Of a stretch of DNA of 6,301 nt, positions 1 through 5,390 are shown one piece after another. The translations under genes and the position numbers were made by a program. The stretch comes from Chitinophagaceae bacterium. Lineage in GTDB: Bacteria; Bacteroidota; Bacteroidia; Chitinophagales; Chitinophagaceae. The notes under the pieces are model-generated. The model saw only the letters and a program-made list of their open reading frames with translations, was not told where the DNA came from and did no database searches. Location: positions 1 to 6,301 of the forward strand of contig CANFLJ010000118.1 in assembly GCA_947447815.1 (NCBI GenBank), read 5' to 3'. Position 1 is the stretch's first letter. Every line of letters starts with the position of its first letter.

Positions 1-140
1 CCTGATTTTTTAGCACCTGACCACTCAATTTTAGATTGTTTTGTATCTACATTGTAAGTAGCAACAGGTTTGCTTCCCAAGAAAGAAAACAATAAAATAC
101 TGCTTGCAGAGACTGCTAATACGCTTAATAATTTCTTCAT
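1..140 (-). CDS. YceI-like exported protein, N-terminal fragment (cut by window edge)
   Basis: Only the first 46 codons are present; the gene runs off the left edge. The start ATG at 140-138 is followed by a typical signal peptide: MKK, then a hydrophobic run to about residue 22, then GSKPVA. The mature N-terminus reads ATYNVDTKQSKIEWSGAKKS. This matches the opening strand of YceI-family lipocalin-like proteins (Y-x-V-D-x-x-x-S-x-I/V-x-W). Known members are periplasmic or secreted beta-barrels that bind polyisoprenoid-type lipids; the physiological role in Bacteroidota is mostly unknown. A good Bacteroidota -7 box lies about 25 bp upstream of the start. The family call rests on a short N-terminal match, so another exported beta-barrel protein is possible. 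No Cys lipobox is seen, so it is probably not a lipoprotein. Confidence 0.72.
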   Translation of the reverse strand, partial: MKKLLSVLAVSASSILLFSFLGSKPVATYNVDTKQSKIEWSGAKKS

Positions 141-165
141 AAATGATTTGTTTTATTTGTTATTG

Positions 166-173
166 CAAATATA
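166..173 (-). promoter_or_regulatory. Bacteroidota -7 box for the YceI-like gene
   Basis: Reading the minus strand, TATATTTG matches the Bacteroidota sigma-ABfr -7 consensus TAnnTTTG exactly. It lies 25 bp upstream of the start codon, which would give a leader of roughly 20 nt. No clean TTTG -33 element is present; the nearest candidate is a TTTC about 21 bp upstream of the box. Confidence 0.5.
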
Positions 174-209
174 TAGGGGTGATATTATCTGAAAGTTAAA
201 CAATAAAAG

Positions 210-228
210 AGAATTGTCATAGAATTGT
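210..228. repeat. Two direct copies of AGAATTGT, 11 bp apart
   Basis: AGAATTGT occurs at 210-217 and again at 221-228, about one helical turn apart. The pair sits upstream of the -7 box of the YceI-like gene, around -50 to -70 relative to its likely transcription start. The placement would suit a regulator binding in tandem, but an AT-rich chance match is equally possible. Nothing else is recognised in the 141-360 spacer, and no clear terminator for the gene ending at 361 is visible. Confidence 0.2.
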
Positions 229-360
229 AATTATATGTATGTACATGTATTATGGGTGATGAAAATGAAGATTTGATATATCACCGAAGTTATAAAAGGG
301 GATGATTTTGATTGTTTAGCTATAACTTTTAATGCTATTAATGGCTGTTTCTCTAACTTA

Positions 361-957
361 CTAGTCGTTCAGGAGTTTATTTAATTCTTCTTCAGTAGCA
401 GGTTTAAGATCATCCCACAAACTATAATAACATTCCTTCAGAAATGGATATTCCATTTCGAAGAGTGTGAATGCAGATTCGGTACTTTTTAAGTGTGTAG
501 AACGACGACCTACACCTACAAAGCTCTTTTTAATGCCCTCGGGCTTTCTGTAATTGTAAAGCCAGTTATGGTCTTTCATATAGGGTAACATCACTAAGAA
601 AGGTTCTGGTAAAATGTCTTTCCTGGCTTCCAGCAGAGAATATGTTTTCAATGCAAAGTGAAGTAGTGATTGATCATCTGGAAATTCGCGTATATCATTT
701 GCCAGAAAGTGATCGTATATTACATCTGTTAGAGCGTTGCCATATCTGCCAACTGCCTTGTACATCAGTTTGTAAGATGCTCTGGTGGCGGGATGATGAT
801 CAGTAAAATGATCAATAAATCGGTGTAAACGTAATCCTTTTTGAATTTCTGGAGAATAGGTATACTGTTGCTTGCCCTTTACAAAATCGTTAATCATATT
901 GCCCACCAATATATCGGGGTGATTGAACGACAAAAAAGCATGCGCCAGATAATTCAT
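361..957 (-). CDS. acpH: Acyl carrier protein phosphodiesterase (AcpH/DUF479 family)
   Basis: The 198-aa product belongs to the AcpH family, metal-dependent hydrolases related to HD phosphatases. AcpH removes the 4'-phosphopantetheine group from holo-ACP, returning apo-ACP, in the cytoplasm. Family marks visible here are the opening MNYLAHAFLS, GNMINDF at 19-25 (with D24), the H-R-x-I-D-x-F-T-D block at 45-53, and DVIYDHFLA at 78-86, whose Asp and His residues are probable metal ligands. The length is close to the roughly 190-aa enzyme of enteric bacteria, so the gene appears intact. The ATG at 957 is the natural start because the conserved N-terminus begins exactly there. It is monocistronic in this window: the gene to its left has its own promoter and a 220-bp gap lies between them. 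The cellular need for ACP turnover is poorly understood even in model species, so the reaction is inferred from the family. Confidence 0.85.
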   Translation of the reverse strand: MNYLAHAFLSFNHPDILVGNMINDFVKGKQQYTYSPEIQKGLRLHRFIDHFTDHHPATRASYKLMYKAVGRYGNALTDVIYDHFLANDIREFPDDQSLLHFALKTYSLLEARKDILPEPFLVMLPYMKDHNWLYNYRKPEGIKKSFVGVGRRSTHLKSTESAFTLFEMEYPFLKECYYSLWDDLKPATEEELNKLLND

Positions 958-973
958 TTTTCAAATTGAGCGA

Positions 974-981
974 TGAACATA
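974..981 (-). promoter_or_regulatory. Possible degenerate -7 box for acpH
   Basis: On the minus strand TATGTTCA, preceded by TTCG, lies 16 bp upstream of the acpH start. It matches the TAnnTTTG consensus at four of its six fixed positions. It is in the right place for a short leader, but the match is weak and no -33 element is obvious. Confidence 0.25.
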
Positions 982-1217
982 CGAATTTTTAACCACTTGC
1001 TTTACCATTCATATAAACTGAGTACACTAGTTTCAGGTTTCATCACAGTATTTTATTGCTTTATGATTTCTTTATCAACCTGATAAAAGTATTGATTCTA
1101 TTGGTGTTAAGCTGAAATATGCTCTATGATATTGTTTTTTATATTGCCATTCATCCAGTGGATAAAATGAAAATGTATTACAGTCACAATTCGTTTTACC
1201 ACGGGGTTTTGTCGATA

Positions 1218-1225
1218 TATGTTTG
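1218..1225 (+). promoter_or_regulatory. Bacteroidota -7 box for the secreted-protein gene
   Basis: TATGTTTG matches TAnnTTTG exactly. It lies 52 bp upstream of the ATG at 1278, which predicts a leader of about 45 nt. A T-rich stretch (TTTTA at 1194-1198) sits at about the -33 distance but lacks the TTTG sequence. Confidence 0.5.
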
Positions 1226-1277
1226 CATTGTCAATCAAAATAAAGACAAAAATTTAATCAATTAAAAATTAAAGTTT

Positions 1278-1691
1278 ATGAAACAAGTATTAAAAACAAT
1301 CACAGTATTAACCTTAACTATTGCTATGTTAATCAATTACTCTTATGCAGCTAAGAAAAAAGGAATTAATAAATCTAGCGATGGCTTTAAGCGCCATTCC
1401 TTATATTCTAATTCAACTTCTGTTCTGAATGGAGAAATGGTGAATACATTCTTTAGAACAGATGGTAGTCTTATAGGAATGAGTAAAGAAGTTTCATTCG
1501 AACAAATTGGTACAGTAGCTAAGGATAAAATTAAACTACAGTATCTTCAAAATGGTTACATAATTGCGGAATCAATAGAATTTACAAATGAAGAGGATGA
1601 GTCTGCTTTTTATATTAAATTAATATCTGATACTAAAACTATTATACTTCAGGTAACTGAAGGTAAATATGTGAGTGAGTTTAAAGGATAG
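1278..1691 (+). CDS. Small secreted protein of unknown function
   Basis: This 137-aa product is not a family I recognise. Residues 1-24 form a clear Sec signal peptide: positive start (MKQVLK), a hydrophobic core to about residue 19, and a probable cleavage after Y-S-Y-A at 24, leaving a lysine-rich mature N-terminus (AKKKG). No lipobox is present, so the roughly 113-residue mature protein is probably periplasmic or secreted. The rest alternates polar and hydrophobic residues in short stretches, suggesting a small beta-rich fold. There are no cysteines and no obvious catalytic motif. It has its own promoter and a strong terminator, so it is a single-gene unit. The leader has no Shine-Dalgarno sequence, only an A-rich stretch before the ATG, as is common in Bacteroidota. 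Signal peptide, promoter and terminator together make it a convincing real gene; its function cannot be stated. Confidence 0.8.
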   Translation: MKQVLKTITVLTLTIAMLINYSYAAKKKGINKSSDGFKRHSLYSNSTSVLNGEMVNTFFRTDGSLIGMSKEVSFEQIGTVAKDKIKLQYLQNGYIIAESIEFTNEEDESAFYIKLISDTKTIILQVTEGKYVSEFKG

Positions 1692-1724
1692 AGGGTAATT
1701 TGGTTTTGTTGTTAAGGAGAAAAG

Positions 1725-1776
1725 CTGAAGGACTTTTGAAGTATTATATACATTCAAAAGAAACCTTCAGTTTTTT
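1725..1776 (+). terminator. Rho-independent terminator after the secreted-protein gene
   Basis: CTGAAGG (1725-1731) pairs with CCTTCAG (1764-1770), and CTTTTGAA (1733-1740) pairs with TTCAAAAG (1753-1760). The two stems are separated by a small A-rich internal loop, and the apical loop is 12 nt. Six T residues follow immediately at 1771-1776. The hairpin lies about 34 bp after the stop codon. Confidence 0.88.
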
Positions 1777-2026
1777 CTTATATATAAAGAAGCTGTTTGC
1801 GTTATTTATTTGATATTCCTTATAGTGCGCTATCTGGGCTGCAACTTTGTTATATTTTTCGCTTTAGCATCCGACTAAAGCTGCAAAATCTGCCGTGATT
1901 AGCTCCAGATAATCGCAATAATCAATTCTATACAATTAACTCAAACAGCGCTTCTAAGTGTAGAGGTAAAGTTTATTCTTAACTCGGTATAATTCATTTC
2001 TCTTATTCAGAATATTATATTGCCCT
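1777..2026. other. Gene-free spacer before tsaC
   Basis: Apart from the palindrome at 1827-1916, I see no coding region, RNA gene or other repeat in this AT-rich 250-bp stretch between the upstream terminator and the tsaC -7 box. Confidence 0.5.
1827..1916. repeat. Imperfect long palindrome with a perfect internal hairpin
   Basis: The core is a perfect 7-bp hairpin: GCTTTAG (1861-1867), 7-nt loop, CTAAAGC (1875-1881). Outside it, ATCTGG plus GCT (1832-1840) pairs with AGC plus CCAGAT (1901-1910) with one bulged T at 1904, and GCG (1827-1829) can pair with CGC (1914-1916). The whole forms a roughly 90-bp folded element in a spacer with no gene, between the terminator ending at 1776 and the tsaC promoter. 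The minus strand contains AGCCCAGATAG, which resembles dispersed intergenic palindromes I associate with Bacteroidota genomes. That resemblance is from memory and unverified. It could be a dispersed non-coding repeat or a structured RNA. Confidence 0.45.
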
Positions 2027-2034
2027 TACATTTG
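2027..2034 (+). promoter_or_regulatory. Bacteroidota -7 box for tsaC
   Basis: TACATTTG matches TAnnTTTG exactly and lies 26 bp upstream of the ATG, predicting a leader of about 20 nt. The -33 region has no clear TTTG. Confidence 0.5.
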
Positions 2035-2044
2035 TGCTAGCTTG

Positions 2045-2049
2045 AAGGA
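2045..2049 (+). promoter_or_regulatory. Probable ribosome binding site of tsaC
   Basis: AAGGA, within GAAGGA, ends 10 nt before the ATG at 2060. It is one of the few Shine-Dalgarno-like sites in the window and supports that start. Confidence 0.4.
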
Positions 2050-2059
2050 TAAATAAAGA

Positions 2060-2635
2060 ATGAATAAAAATACTTTTGAAATTGATATAGAAGAATCTTT
2101 AAGAGTGCTCAATGAGGGTGGCGTTATTCTATATCCAACAGATACTGTCTGGGGGCTGGGTTGTGATGCTACCAACGCTAAATCGGTTGAGAAAATTTTT
2201 GAAATTAAAAACAGACCCTCCAATAAAAGTCTTGTAGTATTGGTGGCTGACGAAAGAACAATATTACAGTATACAGCAGGGATAGATCTGGAAGTATTTA
2301 ATTATCTGGATACAGCTGTTAAACCCACTACCGTAATTTATGAAAATGCTCTTGGGTTAGCAGATAATGTAACGGCAGTAGATGGGAGTGTAGCCATCAG
2401 AATATGTAAAGAACTATTTTGCAAAACTCTTATCAAACGCTTCAGAAAGCCAATCGTCAGTACTTCGGCAAACTTAAGTGGAGAGCCTTCTCCTGGTATA
2501 TTTAAAGATATTTCCAAAGTAATTATTGAGAGGGTAGATTATACAGTAGGGTATAGGCAGTTAGAGGAAACGCCTGCAGAGCCTTCTAAGATTATTAAAT
2601 GGGAAAATGGTCAGGTGCAGTTTATCCGGAAATAA
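2060..2635 (+). CDS. tsaC: Threonylcarbamoyl-AMP synthase (TsaC/YrdC domain)
   Basis: This 191-aa cytoplasmic enzyme makes L-threonylcarbamoyl-AMP from threonine, bicarbonate and ATP. That is the first step of the universal t6A37 modification of tRNAs reading ANN codons; the TsaB/TsaD/TsaE complex then transfers the group. Visible YrdC marks are YPTDTVWGLGCDA at 25-37, the basic K-x-R segment at 50-52 followed by KSLVVLV at 56-62, S-V-A-I-R-I at 110-115, and STSANLSGE at 134-142. The Pro usual in the KPL motif is Ser here (KSL). The length fits the single-domain TsaC form, without the extra C-terminal domain of Sua5. The start at 2060 has a plausible ribosome binding site and gives the expected N-terminus. 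The gene has its own promoter and terminator and faces the ABC-F gene. Both act in translation, but convergent orientation gives no evidence of coregulation. Confidence 0.92.
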   Translation: MNKNTFEIDIEESLRVLNEGGVILYPTDTVWGLGCDATNAKSVEKIFEIKNRPSNKSLVVLVADERTILQYTAGIDLEVFNYLDTAVKPTTVIYENALGLADNVTAVDGSVAIRICKELFCKTLIKRFRKPIVSTSANLSGEPSPGIFKDISKVIIERVDYTVGYRQLEETPAEPSKIIKWENGQVQFIRK

Positions 2636-2673
2636 AAATGGAGGAAGTAAACTGGTTACTTCCTCCATTTTTT
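2634..2673. terminator. Perfect bidirectional terminator between tsaC and the ABC-F gene
   Basis: A 17-bp perfect stem (2634-2650 with 2656-2672) encloses the loop ACTGG. It ends in a T run on the plus strand and, because of its AAAA/TTTT ends, also on the minus strand. Its left edge overlaps the tsaC stop codon by two bases, and it begins 20 bp beyond the stop codon of the ABC-F gene, so it can end transcription from both convergent genes. Confidence 0.92.
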
Positions 2674-2692
2674 ATAATCCATAATACATTAA

Positions 2693-4651
2693 TTAAAGTC
2701 CACTCAGCGCTTCTTCTTTCTCCATCAATTCTTCAAACAATTTTTCATATTGTTTATCAAGGTCTGCAATGGTTTTTAAAACAGCAGAATACGTTTTCTC
2801 TGTTTCTGCAAACTTTGTAGGATTGGAATAGATTTCGTGACTGCCTAAATCAATTTCCAGCTGTTGTTTCTTTACTTTGTTGCTATTCAATTCGTCTTCC
2901 ATTCTTGCCACCTTCTTTTGAAGATTCAGGAAGTCGCGTTTCATATCTCTTACCTGATTAGCATCAAAGTTCTTCTTGGTTTCTTTTATTTCTACAACTT
3001 GTTTTACCGCTTCTTTTTCTTTCTTACTATTATCTTTGGGACCCTTCTGGCTTTCCATTCTTTTCTTCCACTCTAAATATTCGGTATAGCCACCCTTGAA
3101 TTCTTTTATTTCATGGTCTACTATCTCCCATATTTTATTGGCAGTCTTAGAAATAAAGTATCGGTCGTGACTTACCAGCAGATAGCTTCCTTCATATTTA
3201 TTTAAGGCTTCAGCTAATAATTCTACTGAGTGCATATCCAGGTGATTCGTAGGTTCATCCAGTAGCATGAAGTTGCTCTTTCCGGCAATTACTTTAGCCA
3301 GCGCTACTCTAGCCTTTTCTCCTCCACTCAATACTTTTATCTTCTTCTCTACATCATCACCACCAAATAAGAATCCTCCAAGCAATGCACGCAGTTCCTG
3401 ATCCGTTTTTCCACTGCCTGAATGTTTTAGTTCCTCCAGAATATCATGCTGCAGATTCAAAGCTTCCAGTTGGTGCTGTGCATAAAAATTCTCTACCACA
3501 TTATGTCCCCATATTCTATTTCCTTCAAAAGGTTCTGTATTGGCTACAATTCTTAATAAGGTAGATTTTCCTTTACCATTTGCTCCAATCAAAGCAATTT
3601 TGTCACCACGATTTATCTCTGCACCAGTATCTTTTACAATAATATTTTCGCCAAATTTCTTGGTGATATTTTCCAAAGTACATATCACTTTACCTGGTTG
3701 TGTATCGACCTTGAAATTGATTCTTATATCCGGTCTTTCAATCTCGGTTTGTTCGATCTTGTCAATCTTATCCAGCCTTTTCATCACACTTTGTGCCTGA
3801 GCTGCTTTAGAAGCCTTAGCTTTAAATCTTTCGATGAAACGTTCCTGCTGACGGATGTAGTCCTGTTGATTTTCGTAGGCTCTCTGTTGAATGGTTACAC
3901 GAAGTTCTTTCTCTGTCTCGTAGTATTCATAGTTGCCCGAATAAAAGTGAAGTTGTTGCTGGTATACTTCAACGACTTTATTCACCATTCTATTCAGGAA
4001 GAACTTATCATGACTTACAATAATTACACTACCCTTATAGCCCAGCAAATATTTTTCCAGCCACTCAATAGATGGTAAATCAAGGTGATTGGTAGGTTCA
4101 TCCAATAGCAATACATCGGGTTGTTGCAGGATCATTTTTGCCAGTAGTACCCTCATTCTCCAACCTCCACTGAATTGTTTGTAAGGTTTTTCGAAGTCCT
4201 CGTTTGTAAAACCAAGACCATGCAGAACTTCTTCTGTTTTGTATTGGATATTATAGCCATCCAGCACATCCATTTCGTGCAATAAGTCGGAATATTTGTG
4301 CAATAATTCATCTGTCTGATGAATTTCCAGTTCCTTACCCATCTTCTCTATTTCGTGTTCCAGCTCCATAACTCTCTCAAAGGCTCCCATGGTTACCCTT
4401 AAGATGGTGTCGTTGCTATCGAAACTCAATAAATCTTGGTGTAGATACCCTATTGTTGTTTCTTTACTTTTTTCTACGGTGCCCGTAGAAGGCTTGTATT
4501 CTCCCACCAGCAGTTTAAGAATGGTTGATTTTCCTGTGCCGTTATAGCCAATCAATCCAATTCTTTCGCCCGGGAAAACGTGCCAGGAGGCATCAGCCAC
4601 AATTACTCTTGCCCCAAATTCAAATGTTACGTTTTGTAAACCAATTAGCAT
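2693..4651 (-). CDS. ABC-F family ATPase (ribosome-associated type)
   Basis: This 652-aa soluble protein has two ABC ATPase domains and no membrane segments, the ABC-F layout. Known members bind the ribosomal E site and relieve stalling or give resistance to ribosome-targeting antibiotics. Domain 1 has Walker A GYNGTGKST (35-43), signature FSGGW (160-164), Walker B LLLDEPTNHLD (181-191) and switch His214. Domain 2 has Walker A GANGKGKST (356-364), signature LSGGE (441-445), Walker B ending DEPTNHLD (465-472) and His495. A charged helical linker at about 240-310 corresponds to the P-site tRNA interaction motif. A Lys/Glu-rich C-terminal coiled coil at about 565-650 resembles Uup/YdiF-type members. 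No large arm insertion like that of EttA is seen. The ATG at 4651 is chosen because the conserved N-terminus (MLIGLQNVTFEFG) begins there. The frame stays open upstream to 4885, but that would cross both divergent promoters and run antisense into the next gene. The exact subfamily and any antibiotic-resistance role cannot be told. Confidence 0.93.
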   Translation of the reverse strand: MLIGLQNVTFEFGARVIVADASWHVFPGERIGLIGYNGTGKSTILKLLVGEYKPSTGTVEKSKETTIGYLHQDLLSFDSNDTILRVTMGAFERVMELEHEIEKMGKELEIHQTDELLHKYSDLLHEMDVLDGYNIQYKTEEVLHGLGFTNEDFEKPYKQFSGGWRMRVLLAKMILQQPDVLLLDEPTNHLDLPSIEWLEKYLLGYKGSVIIVSHDKFFLNRMVNKVVEVYQQQLHFYSGNYEYYETEKELRVTIQQRAYENQQDYIRQQERFIERFKAKASKAAQAQSVMKRLDKIDKIEQTEIERPDIRINFKVDTQPGKVICTLENITKKFGENIIVKDTGAEINRGDKIALIGANGKGKSTLLRIVANTEPFEGNRIWGHNVVENFYAQHQLEALNLQHDILEELKHSGSGKTDQELRALLGGFLFGGDDVEKKIKVLSGGEKARVALAKVIAGKSNFMLLDEPTNHLDMHSVELLAEALNKYEGSYLLVSHDRYFISKTANKIWEIVDHEIKEFKGGYTEYLEWKKRMESQKGPKDNSKKEKEAVKQVVEIKETKKNFDANQVRDMKRDFLNLQKKVARMEDELNSNKVKKQQLEIDLGSHEIYSNPTKFAETEKTYSAVLKTIADLDKQYEKLFEELMEKEEALSGL

Positions 4652-4672
4652 GAACGATAGTATTAAAGTTTG

Positions 4673-4680
4673 CAAATGTA
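4673..4680 (-). promoter_or_regulatory. Bacteroidota -7 box for the ABC-F gene
   Basis: Reading the minus strand, TACATTTG matches TAnnTTTG exactly, 21 bp before the ATG at 4651. This predicts a very short leader of about 15 nt and supports 4651 as the true start rather than the longer open frame. Confidence 0.55.
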
Positions 4681-4705
4681 ATAGATGATGGCACAGATTT
4701 TGATT

Positions 4706-4713
4706 TACTTTTG
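4706..4713 (+). promoter_or_regulatory. Bacteroidota -7 box for the DUF3347 lipoprotein gene
   Basis: TACTTTTG matches TAnnTTTG exactly and lies 17 bp before the ATG at 4731, predicting a leader of only about 10 nt. Together with the minus-strand box at 4673-4680, two back-to-back promoters fit in the 79-bp gap between the divergent genes. Confidence 0.55.
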
Positions 4714-4730
4714 TACAACAATCATTTAAT

Positions 4731-5309
4731 ATGAAAAAGATAGTAGTAATTGGGTTAATAATGCTTGCAGCCTGTAAGAATGGCGATGTTAAATTAAGTG
4801 GTGGCGATAGTGCCAGTAGTGTTGCTTTGGCAAAAGGAAGCAATAGCGAAGATTTTAGTAGTAGTTTATCCGGGTTGATGAGCAACTATTATGAATTGAA
4901 GAAGGGCTTTGTACTGGAAGATACCTTGCTAATTGCTAAAAGTGCCATGTTGCTGTCTAAAGATGCAGATAAACTTCCTATACAGCAAATGAAGGCTGAT
5001 CCTACCATTATCGAAAATGCCAAGGTATCTTCTCAGAGTATTGTTTCTCAGATTCAAGGTTTACTTGGCGAGTCGACGCTAGAAAACAAAAGAAAAGAAT
5101 TTCAAACCCTTAGTGAACAGTTGTACGACTTAATCAGAATAGTACAATACGATAAAGAAGTGGTGTACCATTTTACCTGTTCGAAGGCTTTTGATAATAA
5201 TGGGGCTAACTGGTTGAATAACTCCCCTAAGATAGAAAATCCCTATCTGCCAAAAGTTACTCCTGCCTGTGGTGATATAATAGATTCTCTTGATTTTAGA
5301 AAGAAATAA
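4731..5309 (+). CDS. DUF3347-type putative lipoprotein
   Basis: The 192-aa product begins with a short signal peptide and a lipobox, L-A-A-C at 12-15, so Cys15 is probably lipidated and the protein anchored in the envelope. A Ser/Gly-rich tether (about 23-48) follows, then a helical region (about 49-143). The C-terminal block carries Y-H-F-T-C (146-150), N-N-G-A-N-W-L (156-162), K-I-E-N-P-Y (167-172) and A-C-G (179-181). This order matches the end of DUF3347, a Bacteroidota domain found alone or fused to copper/heavy-metal efflux adaptor proteins, where a C-P-M...GA.WL...NPY...M..CG pattern is usual. Here Cys150 and Cys180 are kept, but the CPM methionine is replaced (CSK) and the Met before CG is also absent. 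Metal binding is therefore uncertain and a Cys150-Cys180 disulfide is an alternative. It has its own promoter, divergent from the ABC-F gene; no efflux genes are near. The family call is from memory of the motif. Confidence 0.78.
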   Translation: MKKIVVIGLIMLAACKNGDVKLSGGDSASSVALAKGSNSEDFSSSLSGLMSNYYELKKGFVLEDTLLIAKSAMLLSKDADKLPIQQMKADPTIIENAKVSSQSIVSQIQGLLGESTLENKRKEFQTLSEQLYDLIRIVQYDKEVVYHFTCSKAFDNNGANWLNNSPKIENPYLPKVTPACGDIIDSLDFRKK

Positions 5310-5326
5310 GCATTTCTATCTAAAAT
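5293..5326 (+). terminator. AT-rich hairpin spanning the stop codon of the DUF3347 gene
   Basis: ATTTTAGA (5293-5300) pairs with TCTAAAAT (5319-5326). After one A-A mismatch, AGAAAT (5302-5307) pairs with ATTTCT (5312-5317) around a 4-nt loop. The TAA stop lies at 5307-5309, inside the structure. No T tract follows, so this is a weak terminator candidate or an mRNA 3'-end stabiliser. A second small hairpin, AATGTA/TACATT at 5336-5353, follows and has only a mixed AT tail. Confidence 0.35.
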
Positions 5327-5390
5327 GAATGTATAAATGTACTTTTCTACATTATAATTTAGTCTGAAGGTTTTAGAAAATTATATAATA

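Larger units (their letters stand above)
958..1277. other. Divergent intergenic region between acpH and the secreted-protein gene
   Basis: This 320-bp AT-rich spacer lies between divergently transcribed genes and should hold both promoters; a good box for the plus-strand gene is at 1218-1225 and a weak one for acpH is at 974-981. I see no RNA gene, repeat or convincing small ORF. A 48-codon open frame at 1119-1265 lacks a ribosome binding site and runs over the promoter, so I did not call it. Confidence 0.5.

Noticed and set aside
235..248. ATGTACAT-centred palindrome in the 141-360 spacer
   Set aside because: The 8-bp palindrome lies in alternating AT-rich sequence and is not extended by matched flanks, so it is not distinguishable from chance.
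1119..1265. 48-codon open frame before the secreted-protein gene
   Set aside because: No ribosome binding site, no recognisable protein features, and it runs through the promoter and leader of the following gene.
2026..2223. 65-codon minus-strand frame antisense to tsaC
   Set aside because: It lies inside the clearly coding N-terminal part of tsaC and shows no domain or start signals.
3540..4078. Plus-strand open frames antisense to the ABC-F gene
   Set aside because: These are shadows of the conserved ABC-F coding frame, with no start signals or recognisable protein motifs.
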